DNA from: Ruminococcus sp.
GTDB lineage: Bacteria > Bacillota > Clostridia > Oscillospirales > Acutalibacteraceae
DNA: 64,000 nt
NCBI GenBank assembly: GCA_004556705.1
Contig: SFGA01000025.1
Span: forward strand, 1-64,000
Direction: 5' to 3'
Every line of letters begins with the position of its first letter. The first letter of the stretch is position 1. A program made the translations under genes and the position numbers. The notes below the pieces were generated by a model. That model made no database searches. It was given only the letters and a program-made list of their open reading frames with translations, and was not told the DNA's origin. Positions 35,601 through 44,270 of the stretch are shown here, piece by piece.

Positions 35601-37237
35601 ATAAGACGCCGGACTTGACCGACTGTTCCCCTGCTACAATGGCAGTACTTATTGAAAATACTGAAAGAGCCGATATGGTTAAAACTAATATCGACAACGA
35701 GCCTGAGCCGATTGTTCCTGCTTGGGAACAAAAGAAAAAATCGAAAGCACATAGCTTTGACTTGCACCCGGATATTCCGATGGCGGAGCGACACAGCTTC
35801 GATTTAGCACACAATCCGGTTGAGGAAGTGAACAAGAAAGAACGCTTCCACCGAAATTATGCAGCTATATCCGTACTTAAAGAATGTCAGAATGAAAATC
35901 GCTTTGCCACTCCCGAAGAACAAATAATTCTTTCAAAATATGTCGGTTGGGGCGGTATTCCCGAAGCATTTGATGAGCGAGCCGGTTCTTGGCAGAGTGA
36001 ATACACAATGCTCAAAAACATTCTCACTCCCGAAGAATATGCAGCAGCGAGGGAAAGCACATTAACTGCCTTTTATACTCCACCTGAAGTAATCACAGCC
36101 ATATATAAGGCTATGGAGCAGATGGGCTTTAAGGAAGGCAATTTGTTAGAGCCGTCCTGCGGTATCGGTAATTTCATCGGTATGCTGCCAAAGTCAATGG
36201 AAAACGCAAAGGTTTACGGTGTTGAACTTGATACCGTTTCGGCGGGTATTGCACAGCAGCTTTATCAGAAATCCTCAATAGCGGCACAAGGATTTGAAGA
36301 AGTCAATGTGCCGGACAGCTTCTTTGACGGAGTTGTAGGTAATGTTCCGTTTGGCGATTTTAAGGTACTTGATAAGAGATATGATAAGTACAACTTCCTT
36401 ATTCACGACTACTTCTTTGCCAAGTCCCTTGATAAATTACGCCCCGGCGGTGTAATGGCTCTTGTAACAAGTAAAGGTACAATGGATAAGGATAATCCCT
36501 CTGTCCGTAAGTATATTGCTCAGAGGGCGGAGCTTCTCGGAGCAATCAGACTTCCGAATGATACCTTCAAAGGCAATGCCGGAACAGAGGTTGTTTCTGA
36601 TATTCTTATCTTGCAAAAGCGAGATAGACTAATTGATATTGAGCCTGATTGGGTTTACCTTGACACCGATGAAAACGGAATAAAGATGAACTCATATTTT
36701 GTTCAGCACCCTGAAATGATACTGGGCGAGATGAAGATGGTATCAGGTCGTTTCGGACCGGAAGCAACTTGCGAAGCATTTGAAAACGCAGACCTCGGAG
36801 AACTGTTGAATGAAGCTGTTATCAATATTCACGGAGAGATCTCTGAATATGAGGTTGCAGATGAGCTTGATGAAGAAGATAATTCTATCCCGGCAGACCC
36901 AACGGTAAGGAACTTTTCCTATACTGTACTGGACGATAAACTCTATTTCCGTGAGAACTCCCGTATGTCGCCTGCCATAGTATCTGCAACTGCCGAAAAT
37001 CGTATCAAGGGTATGGTTGCTATTCGTGACAGCGTTCGCAACCTGATTGAACTGCAAACCGAGGATTACCCGGACAGCGAAATCAAACAGGCACAGGAAA
37101 AGCTGAACACTCTGTATGACAGCTTTACAAAGAAGTACGGATGCTATCTGCTCTTGAGGTCATCAACGAAAACGGCGAGCTTGAGCGCAAGGCAGACATG
37201 TTCTATAAAAGAACAATCAAGCCACATAAAGCCGTAA
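32684..37237 (+). CDS. N-terminal part of the giant element methylase-helicase, ended by a frameshift
   Basis: The first of two reading frames that together make the very large DNA methyltransferase/SNF2 helicase of clostridial conjugative elements. Start is ATG at 32684 (MAQKFDVISELYD) with AGGAGG. Near the start an ArdC-like segment has RPNATAVLEIERW; a Gly/Arg/Asp-rich linker (about 265-410) coincides with an overprinted tnpV gene. From about 1060 comes an N6-adenine methylase: YVGWGGIPEAFDE, LLEPSCGIGNFIGMLP as the SAM motif, and VVGNVPFGDFKV as catalytic motif IV. Meaningful coding ends near 37140 at LYDSFTKKYG; the last 32 codons are out of frame. A small deletion is the likely cause. 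Confidence 0.88.
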   Translation: MAQKFDVISELYDRACLEIITDPVKWQSFLQTAGRNFKLRFDEQILLFIQRPNATAVLEIERWNETFERWVNKGAKGIAVFESADRSRQRLIHYFDISDTHESSHSRPVPIWNMKPEYETTVIEALKNAFGSVYDITSLESVIKESVSNIIKNNTEKYISDFMNVGLGSDIKSLPTEEANSLYLNFVKDSVSYMIMARLGLDVDKIYSPSDFAVLSKFNSQEVFNAVGVATNKTAKIALEQIAKSILMYEQKNRTFDLSENKNYNADVNKNEGRNNYGNNIHAGGRLSSSGLEVTGTTGSNAGKMGSDEEKLPEGRARNHILQSTDERDSDSALGRSGRESNGIGRELSQADGERPRRDRAAESRRYDEMGRSDEQHQTLGSGNREGTSDLRLDAKPLPSVNEQLKLFEQAEVSNTTTSAFSIPQEVIDATVRQGSGFVDGKMRIYEQFQKSFSTKENADFLKKEYGIGGSSHAGGFEGYSKNFDAKGLEIYKGYAEDRPRVMLKWSQVATLIEQQISQGRYLNDKESARYPQWLEKEEARRAEIEEEKRNREILSTAPHAETEQPDNDDIIGKEVVIDDRRFVIEKVEKISGDVSMRDITFEDTVGIPINRIENIDFVRSLLAEQSIDKTQPFEDEYRLLSRLKSDCEYFLGTGARAEKHLWAGSVDEQIDKMRELYDLLPEKPEWLSKQDIDNYERQMIESAQSKNNYEYHLGDTVYIGASEYEVLSFDDNRVMLYDPKFPLFNKEFTKDEFDRKVRENPLNDHLIVENEPMLHFDSNEFEKLIPHGMRYKQAEVVNDNEMYWVTQNIFTSVELQQFQKAIREYDGNIEKFYVTSRDISSSYNFEDDRANKVLAVVTPDSIQQDDYVKAIQEAGFGEYLNEAVEEKETATDYEDVFFVDKENKTVTWMYYNPDSNAGGQYVINTITFDEVKEAAQKHKSADDFFDYLGSIANQELADVGTEWFEDAEAEFHKTPDLTDCSPATMAVLIENTERADMVKTNIDNEPEPIVPAWEQKKKSKAHSFDLHPDIPMAERHSFDLAHNPVEEVNKKERFHRNYAAISVLKECQNENRFATPEEQIILSKYVGWGGIPEAFDERAGSWQSEYTMLKNILTPEEYAAARESTLTAFYTPPEVITAIYKAMEQMGFKEGNLLEPSCGIGNFIGMLPKSMENAKVYGVELDTVSAGIAQQLYQKSSIAAQGFEEVNVPDSFFDGVVGNVPFGDFKVLDKRYDKYNFLIHDYFFAKSLDKLRPGGVMALVTSKGTMDKDNPSVRKYIAQRAELLGAIRLPNDTFKGNAGTEVVSDILILQKRDRLIDIEPDWVYLDTDENGIKMNSYFVQHPEMILGEMKMVSGRFGPEATCEAFENADLGELLNEAVINIHGEISEYEVADELDEEDNSIPADPTVRNFSYTVLDDKLYFRENSRMSPAIVSATAENRIKGMVAIRDSVRNLIELQTEDYPDSEIKQAQEKLNTLYDSFTKKYGCYLLLRSSTKTASLSARQTCSIKEQSSHIKP
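33513..33863 (+). CDS. tnpV: TnpV-like protein encoded inside the helicase gene in another frame
   Basis: A complete 116-codon frame with GGGAG 8 nt before its ATG lies wholly within the methylase-helicase gene. The product fits the TnpV family of transposon-encoded proteins from start to end: EITYTQVGDYLLPDLKLPEQ, RNYLKEEHEIIYCNLLTKG, HLAEVEERA, QMAKDQGVTEQLKADDMM and WVGLMNNIRHSAQEIV. TnpV was named in Tn4451-type elements; its role is unknown. The same bases in the other frame give only the low-complexity linker of the large protein, so the tnpV frame is probably the original one. Confidence 0.8.
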   Translation: MEITYTQVGDYLLPDLKLPEQPEVTLGRWAQMRRNYLKEEHEIIYCNLLTKGILIQHLAEVEERATELEESLVKQMAKDQGVTEQLKADDMMKWVGLMNNIRHSAQEIVKEQVIYA

Positions 37238-40200
37238 CAGAAGTTGACACAGCTGATGAAGCTCTTGCAGTATCGATGGGCGAAAAAGCCTGTATTGATA
37301 TGGAATATATGCAGCAACTTTCCGGTAAAAGTGAGGAAGAACTATTTGACGACTTAAAGGGTGTAATCTTCTTAAATCCGCTTTACGGCTACGGGAATGT
37401 AAGCGAGCAGAAGTATTTAATGGCCGATGAGTACCTTTCGGGGAATGTCAGAGAAAAACTTATCACAGCCAAAAAATCTGCCGAGGTGTATCCCGATGAT
37501 TATAAAATCAATGTGGAAGCTTTGGAGAAAGTCCAGCCGAAAGACTTAACCGCAAGTGAGATTGCGGTAAGACTTGGTGCTACTTGGCTGCCGCCTGAAA
37601 TCATACAGCAGTTTATGTTTGAGTTCTTGGGTACACCCTATTACGCACGTTGGAATATCAAAGTCCATTTCTCTCAATATTCCGGTGAATGGAATATCGA
37701 GGGCAAGAGCTACGACCGTTCCAATGTGAAAGCATACAGCACATACGGCACTTCTCGTATCAATGGATACAAGATAATCGAGGAAACGCTGAATTTAAAA
37801 GATGTTCGTATCTTCGATTATGTAGAGGATGAGGACGGTAAAAGGAAAGCTGTTTTAAACAAAAAAGAAACGGCAATCGCACAGGCTAAACAAGAACTTA
37901 TAAAGCAAGGCTTTCAAGACTGGATATGGGCTGAACCTACCCGCCGAGAAAAGCTCACGAAGATGTATAACGAAAAGTTCAACAGCATAAGACCCCGTGA
38001 GTATGACGGAAGTCATATTACCTTTAACGGTATGAACCCCGAAATTGACCTGCGTGAACATCAGAAAAATGCTGTGGCTCATATTCTTTATGGTGGTAAT
38101 ACCTTGCTTGCACACGCAGTCGGCGCCGGTAAAACCTTTGAAATGGTGGCAGCTGCTATGGAGTCTAAAAGGCTTGGACTTTGCAATAAATCTCTGTTCG
38201 TTGTACCAAATCATTTGACAGAGCAATGGGCGGCAGAATTCTTACAGCTCTATCCGGCGGCGAATATTCTTGTTGCGACTAAGAAAGACTTCGAAACAAA
38301 AAACCGCAAGAAGTTCTGCGGCAGGATTGCAACCGGAGATTATGATGCCGTTATTATTGGTCATTCGCAGTTCGAGAAAATCCCGATGTCCATTGAAAGA
38401 CAGAGGGCGATTTTGGAGCAACAGCTTGAAGAACTGACAGATGGCATTGCGGATTTGAAGCGAAACCGTGGAGAGAATTTCTCTATTAAGCAGCTTGAAA
38501 AATCGAGGAAAGCCGTAAAGCAAAAACTTGAAAAGCTCAATGACCAAAGCCGAAAGGACGATGTTGTAACCTTTGAGGAACTTGGTGTTGACCGACTCTT
38601 TATTGATGAAAGTCATTATTACAAGAACCTCTACCTCTACACAAAAATGCGTAATGTAGGCGGCATCGCACAGACGGAAGCTCAGAAATCCTCCGACCTC
38701 TTTATGAAATGTCGTTACCTTGATGAGCTTACAGGTGGACGAGGAACAATCTTTGCAACGGGTACACCTATCAGCAACTCTATGGTGGAACTCTACACTA
38801 TTCAGCGTTATTTGCAATATAACACGCTTGTTAAGAACAACTTACAACACTTCGACGCTTGGGCTTCAACTTTTGGAGAAACGGTAACAGCCGTCGAACT
38901 TACTCCCGAAGGAACGGGATACAGAGCCAAAACACGCTTCGCAAAATTTTACAACTTGCCGGAGCTTATGGCAATGTTCAAAGAAGTTGCCGACATAAAG
39001 ACTGCGGATATGCTCGACCTTCCCGTACCACAAGCACATTACCATAATGTTGCGGTTAAGCCTTCGGAAATGCAAAAAGAAATGGTTGCTTCTCTTGCAG
39101 AGCGAGCTGAGAAGGTTCGTGGCGGTGCTGTTGACTCCAGTGTGGATAATATGCTGAAAATAACGAATGACGGCAGAAAACTCGCTCTTGACCAGCGTAT
39201 GCTCAATGATATGCTGCCCGACTTTGAGAACAGTAAAATCAATGCTTGTGTCGATAACATCTACCGTATATGGGCTGAAACCGCCGATAAGAAATCGGCG
39301 CAGCTTGTGTTCTGCGACCTGTCAACGCCAAAGAACGATGGCACATTCTCTGTGTATGACGATATCAGAAAAAAGCTCGTTGAGCGTGGTATTCCCGAAA
39401 GCGAAGTTAAATTTATACACGAGGCAGATACCGACATCAAAAAGAAAGAACTGTTCCAAAAGACCCGCAAGGGCGAAGTCAGAGTCTTGCTTGGCTCTAC
39501 TCAGAAGATGGGAGCCGGCACAAATGTTCAAGACAGACTTATCGCACTTCACGATGTGGATTGTCCTTGGCGCCCTTCAGACTTGGAACAGCGTTCCGGT
39601 AGAATTATTCGTCAGGGTAACTCGAACCCAGATGTTGATATTTTCCGTTATGTTACGGAACAGACCTTTGACGCATACCTCTATCAGCTCGTTGAAGGAA
39701 AGCAAAAGTTTGCAAGTCAGATTATGACAAGTAAATCTCCGGTCAGGTCAGCAGAGGATATTGACGAAACTGCACTATCTTATGCCGAAATCAAAATGCT
39801 CGCCACAGGCAACCCGTACATAAAAGAAAAGATGGATTTGGATATTCAGGTTCAGAAATTGAAGCTGTTGAAGTCCAACTTCCTCTCGGAAAAGTATCGT
39901 CTTGAGGACAAGATAATTAAGTATTACCCTCAACAAATTACCTCTTTACAAAATAAAATCGAGGGACTTAAACAAGACGTCGAAACTGCAAAGCGTAACC
40001 CAAAACCAACAGACGACCACTTTGTCGGTATGGAGGTTAATGGCGTTTTCTATTCCGAAAAAGCAGAAGCCGGTAAAGCAATCATTGAAGCTTGCAAGCT
40101 GATGAGTAGTCCTGAACCTATTTATCTTGGCAAATATCGTGGCTTTGATATGGAACTTTCGTTTGACACTTTAGAGCGAACATATATGATTAAGATTAAA

Positions 40201-40521
40201 GGTTCTACAAGTAGAAATGTATTTCTTGGAGAGGACTCTTACGGCAATATTACCCGAATTGACAACGGTGTAGAAAAGTTTTCGGAAGCTTTATCCTTTG
40301 CCGAGAATGAGCTTGTAAACACGAAAGCTCAATTTGAAACTGCTAAATCAGAGGTCGAAAAGCCATTTGCACAGGATGAAGAATTGAAAACGAAGCTTGC
40401 CCGACTGGACGAGCTTAACATCCTGCTCAATATGGATAAGACCGAAAACGAGATTGTCGGCGGAGAGCCTGATGAGAGCGAGGTACCGAAAAAGCAAAAA
40501 GAGAAGATTTTTGAACGATAA
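37141..40521 (+). CDS. C-terminal SNF2 helicase part of the giant methylase-helicase (second frame)
   Basis: 1126 residues continuing the previous frame after the shift. It holds the SNF2/DEAD-type helicase: HQKNAVAHILYGGN, HAVGAGKTFEMVAAA as motif I, FIDESHYYKNLYL as motif II, FATGTPISNSMVEL as motif III, then LLGSTQKMGAGTNVQDRLIALH and DLEQRSGRIIRQGN as motifs V and VI. It begins at MLSALEVINENGELERKADMF, which corresponds to the interior of intact relatives. The ATG at 37141 has no convincing ribosome site. A lysine-rich coiled-coil tail ends the protein. It is either a split pair or an inactivated gene. Confidence 0.85.
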   Translation: MLSALEVINENGELERKADMFYKRTIKPHKAVTEVDTADEALAVSMGEKACIDMEYMQQLSGKSEEELFDDLKGVIFLNPLYGYGNVSEQKYLMADEYLSGNVREKLITAKKSAEVYPDDYKINVEALEKVQPKDLTASEIAVRLGATWLPPEIIQQFMFEFLGTPYYARWNIKVHFSQYSGEWNIEGKSYDRSNVKAYSTYGTSRINGYKIIEETLNLKDVRIFDYVEDEDGKRKAVLNKKETAIAQAKQELIKQGFQDWIWAEPTRREKLTKMYNEKFNSIRPREYDGSHITFNGMNPEIDLREHQKNAVAHILYGGNTLLAHAVGAGKTFEMVAAAMESKRLGLCNKSLFVVPNHLTEQWAAEFLQLYPAANILVATKKDFETKNRKKFCGRIATGDYDAVIIGHSQFEKIPMSIERQRAILEQQLEELTDGIADLKRNRGENFSIKQLEKSRKAVKQKLEKLNDQSRKDDVVTFEELGVDRLFIDESHYYKNLYLYTKMRNVGGIAQTEAQKSSDLFMKCRYLDELTGGRGTIFATGTPISNSMVELYTIQRYLQYNTLVKNNLQHFDAWASTFGETVTAVELTPEGTGYRAKTRFAKFYNLPELMAMFKEVADIKTADMLDLPVPQAHYHNVAVKPSEMQKEMVASLAERAEKVRGGAVDSSVDNMLKITNDGRKLALDQRMLNDMLPDFENSKINACVDNIYRIWAETADKKSAQLVFCDLSTPKNDGTFSVYDDIRKKLVERGIPESEVKFIHEADTDIKKKELFQKTRKGEVRVLLGSTQKMGAGTNVQDRLIALHDVDCPWRPSDLEQRSGRIIRQGNSNPDVDIFRYVTEQTFDAYLYQLVEGKQKFASQIMTSKSPVRSAEDIDETALSYAEIKMLATGNPYIKEKMDLDIQVQKLKLLKSNFLSEKYRLEDKIIKYYPQQITSLQNKIEGLKQDVETAKRNPKPTDDHFVGMEVNGVFYSEKAEAGKAIIEACKLMSSPEPIYLGKYRGFDMELSFDTLERTYMIKIKGSTSRNVFLGEDSYGNITRIDNGVEKFSEALSFAENELVNTKAQFETAKSEVEKPFAQDEELKTKLARLDELNILLNMDKTENEIVGGEPDESEVPKKQKEKIFER

Positions 40522-40530
40522 CAAAGTCTA

Positions 40531-40559
40531 TTGACATCAGTTATCATATATGATAACAT
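40531..40559 (+). promoter_or_regulatory. Promoter with an 18-bp palindromic operator for the HTH-HipA-like gene
   Basis: TTGACA (40531-40536), 17-nt spacer, TAACAT (40554-40559). The perfect palindrome GTTATCATATATGATAAC (40540-40557) fills the spacer and part of the -10, so a dimer bound there would block polymerase. The downstream gene encodes its own HTH domain, so autorepression is likely. Confidence 0.8.
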
Positions 40560-40586
40560 AACAACAAGGGAAAGGGATGAAGCTTT

Positions 40587-41999
40587 ATGACAGATAAAGA
40601 AATGCTGGCTTTAAGACAAAGTATTATTCAAAAACTAACGCAGGCAAGGCTTGAAAATGGATTGACACAAGAACAACTTGCAAAGCTTATCGGTACGCAG
40701 CGTTCTAATATCTGTCGCATTGAGAGCGGAACGCAAAATCTCTCCCTTGATATGATGCTGAAGATTGCCGAAGCACTCGGAAAAGACATCAGCATTATGC
40801 TTGAAGAAAGGAGTAAACCTATGACGAATGTTTACAGCCTTCGCCTGTATGACGAGGATTTAATTACCTTTTCTCTTGAAGAAAAAGGACTCGAAGGCTT
40901 ACAGGCGAATATTATTTATTTCGACACGCAAAAGGAAAAACTCTTTCCTCTTGATTTAGAGCTTACAAATGAAGGAATTGTCAAATGGCTCGAAAAAAGA
41001 GTTATTCCGAAAAACCGACAGTTCGTAGATGAAATATTGAAAACTTTAGGTCTTAGCGTAAATAACACCAAAGGCATTATCGATGTTTGTATGGGCTTAT
41101 CATTAAATGATAGTTATTGGGTGGTACCTGCTGATTTCAAAGGCGAGTTTGCCGACTATAATCTTTATGAAAACCGTTTTTCAGAAGCTTTATCTTTGGT
41201 TGCGTATACGGGAGTAGGCGGAAGCAACGAAGCATTTTCAACTTCGCCTGAGCTTACCACAAACGGTATGCTGAGAAAAGCTTGGCGGTTTGTAGATAAC
41301 GACGAAATTTACCTTTACAAAGGCGGAACGGAGGGTGCAGCCAACACCGGAAACGAACCATACAGTGAGTATTATGCCTGCCAGATTGCCAAAGCAATGG
41401 GACTGCCTTGCGTGCAGTATGATTTAGAAAATTGGAAAGGTATCCTTGCTTCAAAGTGCAGACTTTTCACAAATATTGATACTGCTTTTGTTCCCATTGG
41501 AAGAATTCTCGATAAGAGTACGTTGAAGGATTGTATAGACTATTACGCTTCTTTGGGAACAGATTTTTATGAGCAGCTTTGTAGTATGCTTGTGTTTGAC
41601 TCCGTAATATACAACGAAGATAGGCATTTCGGAAATTTCGGCGTACTACGTGATAATCATACGGGACAGATTATTTCTCCCGCCCCGATATTTGATAACG
41701 GTTTGTCATTGTTCAACTTTGCAATGCCTGACGATTTCAAAAATTTGGAAGAGTATGCAAAAACCCGTTCCAATCCATACAGAATTTCCTATGAAGAAAT
41801 CTGCAAGGAAGTTATGGGAGCGAAGCAAAAATCACAGCTTCGCAGATTGATAGGTTTCAAGTTCAAACGTCATCCGTCACTTAATCTTCCCGAAGAAAGA
41901 CTTGCTGCGATTGAAAAGCAAGTCAATGAACGAGTGAGGGAGCTGCTTGCACTTCCGTCCCGAAGAAAGACAAAACAAAAGGATGAACCCACAAGATAA
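40587..41999 (+). CDS. HTH (XRE) domain fused to a HipA-like kinase-fold domain
   Basis: A 470-residue protein. Residues 1-70 are an XRE-type DNA-binding domain (ENGLTQEQLAKLIGTQRSNICRIESGTQNLSLDMMLKIAEALGKD), as in HipB. The C-terminal two-thirds carries kinase-like motifs of the HipA/CtkA group: IYLYKGGTEG, the catalytic loop IYNEDRHFGNFGVLRD (about 341-356) and the metal-binding IFDNGLSLF. HipA kinases phosphorylate tRNA synthetases and stop growth; HipB neutralises and represses. Here both parts are in one chain, with a palindromic operator in the promoter. It could be a self-regulating toxin-antitoxin or a regulator that has kept a kinase fold. Confidence 0.8.
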   Translation: MTDKEMLALRQSIIQKLTQARLENGLTQEQLAKLIGTQRSNICRIESGTQNLSLDMMLKIAEALGKDISIMLEERSKPMTNVYSLRLYDEDLITFSLEEKGLEGLQANIIYFDTQKEKLFPLDLELTNEGIVKWLEKRVIPKNRQFVDEILKTLGLSVNNTKGIIDVCMGLSLNDSYWVVPADFKGEFADYNLYENRFSEALSLVAYTGVGGSNEAFSTSPELTTNGMLRKAWRFVDNDEIYLYKGGTEGAANTGNEPYSEYYACQIAKAMGLPCVQYDLENWKGILASKCRLFTNIDTAFVPIGRILDKSTLKDCIDYYASLGTDFYEQLCSMLVFDSVIYNEDRHFGNFGVLRDNHTGQIISPAPIFDNGLSLFNFAMPDDFKNLEEYAKTRSNPYRISYEEICKEVMGAKQKSQLRRLIGFKFKRHPSLNLPEERLAAIEKQVNERVRELLALPSRRKTKQKDEPTR

Positions 42000-42078
42000 T
42001 AGGTAAACATTTTTAAGTCGCTTGGTTTTCCGAATGAAATCAGGCGACTTTTTCTGTTTCAAAAAGGAGTTTTGAAAG

Positions 42079-42684
42079 ATGAATGTAGAAAAATTAAGAG
42101 AAATGTATCCGGAGGGAACGAAGATTATCCTTCAAGAAATGCAAGGCGAAAGTCAAATGCCTTATGGTTTGAAAGGAACGGTAACGCACGTGGATGATGC
42201 AGGTCAAATTCATATGAGGTGGGAAAACAGAAGCAATCTTGCACTTGATGTTGAGGTGGATACCTTTCAAAAGGTTGAGCCGAAAGAAAAGATTTCAGTT
42301 ATTTTTGTTGAGCCGAATAAGTATCCGAAGATGATTGAAATCGAAGACACGCTCGAAGCAATGCAGGAAATTGTCGGAGGATATATCGAGGAATATATGC
42401 CATTTGAGGATGAAGTTGCTATTGTTTGTAACGAGGAAGGCAAGGTAAACGGACTTCCTCTTAACAGGGCCGTTTACGGAAAAGATAAAGAAATTCTTGA
42501 CATTATTGCCGGCAAGTTTTTCATTGCCTACGCACCTGCCGAGGCAGAAAATTTTCAGAATATGCCCAAGGAGTTGGCTGATAAATACTTGAAGGAATTC
42601 AAATATCCCGAACGATTTTATCATACGGAAAATGGCATAGAAGTAAAAGCATATAAGCCTGTATCGAAGGATATGGAAAGATAA
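42079..42684 (+). CDS. DUF4314-DUF3846 domain protein
   Basis: A 201-residue protein. The N-terminal segment (EKLREMYPEGTKIILQEMQGE... GLKGTVTHVDDAGQIHMRWENRSNLALDVEVD) is the DUF4314 small beta-barrel. The rest (ISVIFVEPNKYPKMIEIEDTLEAMQEIVGGYIEEYMPFEDEVAIVCNEEGK) is DUF3846. Both are frequent in Firmicutes conjugative elements and phages but have no known function. AAAGGAG precedes the ATG. It is followed by about 150 nt without a gene and then a terminator. Confidence 0.85.
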   Translation: MNVEKLREMYPEGTKIILQEMQGESQMPYGLKGTVTHVDDAGQIHMRWENRSNLALDVEVDTFQKVEPKEKISVIFVEPNKYPKMIEIEDTLEAMQEIVGGYIEEYMPFEDEVAIVCNEEGKVNGLPLNRAVYGKDKEILDIIAGKFFIAYAPAEAENFQNMPKELADKYLKEFKYPERFYHTENGIEVKAYKPVSKDMER

Positions 42685-42841
42685 GGGGCAATAATTATCT
42701 TTCTTATGAATTTTTCCTCAAAATCAAGGCTATATAGCCGATAGAAATTCTTCAAATGATAAATGTATGGATGGATTAAATCCTATTCGCCACAGAGAGC
42801 AGCCGTTATCACTTTAAGCAGGGAAAAACAGAATATGTAAC

Positions 42842-42878
42842 AAAAAAGAGAAGTTCTTGATGAGCTTCTCTTTTTTTA
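42842..42878 (+). terminator. Terminator before the mobilisation operon
   Basis: AAAAAAGAGAAG paired with CTTCTCTTTTTTT, 11-nt loop. It separates the DUF4314 gene from the primase-like and transfer genes. The 160 nt before it (42685-42841) hold no gene I can support. Confidence 0.8.
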
Positions 42879-42945
42879 TACTTAATTTTATCTTCTTGTT
42901 AAACCTGTTTCGGCAACAAAAATAATCTGAAAAGGAGTGGAAAAG

Positions 42946-44067
42946 TTGAGTGACGATTTTATACAACAATTAAAACAAATACCTGTTACGGAGATACTTC
43001 AAAACATTTACGGCATAGCTGTAAACCGGCACGGCGAGAAATCATACTGTAAAATACGCTCGGAGCGTACTGCTTCTTGCTGTATTTACCCCAATAATAC
43101 TTGGTATGATTTTGGCGGTTCTGTCGGTGGAGATACGATAACACTTGTGCAAACAATGGAAGCTTGTGACAGAAAAACAGCAATGAACAAGCTAGCGGAA
43201 TGGTACAATATTGAGCGTAAGCATCGACAAAGAGATAATAAAACATTGTGGAATTATGAATGGGCAAGGCTCGGAATTCAGGCGGATAGAACGAGTAAAA
43301 ACTTAAATATCTGTGTTTTAGAGACAGGAGAGCAGCCTAATTTGTTAGCTGATATTTCTTTGTATATTGATAAACCGGAGCAAATAACAGCATTCGAAAA
43401 CAAATACAGCATTCCTTTTAATGATTTTAGAAGTGCTGATACGGTAGGTTATCACAACATATTAAAGCAAAGAGTTTGGTATCCGATGCTAAAAGATAGG
43501 GACGATTATTATTCAGGACTGTTGATAGACTATCGTCTTTTTAGGCAAATCGGAGACGAAAACTTTGCAAGAACTGCAGTTGTAACTTGTGATGAAAACC
43601 TGCAAAGAGCTTCCGATTTGAATGAAAAATGCGTACTGTTACGCCGTGCTGTTGATGATATTTCATTATTGAATGTACCGCTTTTTAACTTAAATCCAAT
43701 TAACGATTTACAAGGAATTTTAGATGGCAGCATACAGTTTCAGACATCCAATTTGCGTTATTACGAACTGTGTAAGTGGGCTAAAGTCAGAGGCGAAGCA
43801 GTAAACTGTGTGGAGGTTTCTTATGATGATTACATAGTAAAATACACCCCTTATGACAGTCATTTGCGAGGCATTCCACACTCGGCGTTCTATATAAACG
43901 GCTTATGTAAAATATGTGTTCCGCACTCTCGACTTGTCGATACACAACGAATATTTGGCGATAAAGTCCTCAAAACAACAACTCGTTTTGAGGACTTTTC
44001 ACATAAAAATCAGTATAGAACAACGGATAAAAAAGGGATAAAGCCTCTTACTTATCCGGAAGTTTAG
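42946..44067 (+). CDS. Primase-like protein with degenerate CHC2 zinc-finger region
   Basis: A 373-residue protein from a TTG at 42946 (MSDDFIQQLKQIPVTEIL), chosen because AAGGAG is 8-9 nt upstream; a GTG three codons earlier touches the site. The N-terminal 90 residues have the layout of a DnaG-type CHC2 domain (NRHGEKSYCKIRSERTASCCIYPNNTWYDFGGSVGGDTITLVQ), but the Cys-x2-His and Cys-x2-Cys ligands are not intact. The rest lacks a clear Toprim motif. Related proteins stand before relaxase genes in clostridial elements and may prime replication of the transferred strand. Confidence 0.65.
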   Translation: MSDDFIQQLKQIPVTEILQNIYGIAVNRHGEKSYCKIRSERTASCCIYPNNTWYDFGGSVGGDTITLVQTMEACDRKTAMNKLAEWYNIERKHRQRDNKTLWNYEWARLGIQADRTSKNLNICVLETGEQPNLLADISLYIDKPEQITAFENKYSIPFNDFRSADTVGYHNILKQRVWYPMLKDRDDYYSGLLIDYRLFRQIGDENFARTAVVTCDENLQRASDLNEKCVLLRRAVDDISLLNVPLFNLNPINDLQGILDGSIQFQTSNLRYYELCKWAKVRGEAVNCVEVSYDDYIVKYTPYDSHLRGIPHSAFYINGLCKICVPHSRLVDTQRIFGDKVLKTTTRFEDFSHKNQYRTTDKKGIKPLTYPEV

Positions 44068-44116
44068 TGCTGTATTTTATCTATTTATATGGGGTTTCAG
44101 GGTACTCCCTGACAAG

Positions 44117-44145
44117 AGGGATTTGGGTTGGTCACCCAAATCCCT
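44117..44145 (+). other. Candidate oriT stem-loop
   Basis: A perfect 12-bp hairpin (AGGGATTTGGGT, loop TGGTC, ACCCAAATCCCT) in the 200-nt gap before mobC. It has no T-run, so it is not an ordinary terminator. Transfer origins of MobC/relaxase systems usually sit exactly here and carry such inverted repeats. The nick site cannot be placed. Confidence 0.55.
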
Positions 44146-44270
44146 TGCTTGCCACGCCTTCCACAAGAAATCGGACAAAGAGAATTTCATCTTTATAGGA
44201 TTTTCTTCTACAACCGAAATTTTGCGGATTGTATTTTGAGTATTTGAAGCTTTGGCAGGAGGTGAAAAAA

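Noticed and set aside
39167..39727. A 186-codon plus-strand frame inside the SNF2 helicase region
   Set aside because: It lies over conserved helicase motifs V and VI in the correct frame, and its own translation resembles no protein; unlike tnpV it is a shadow frame.
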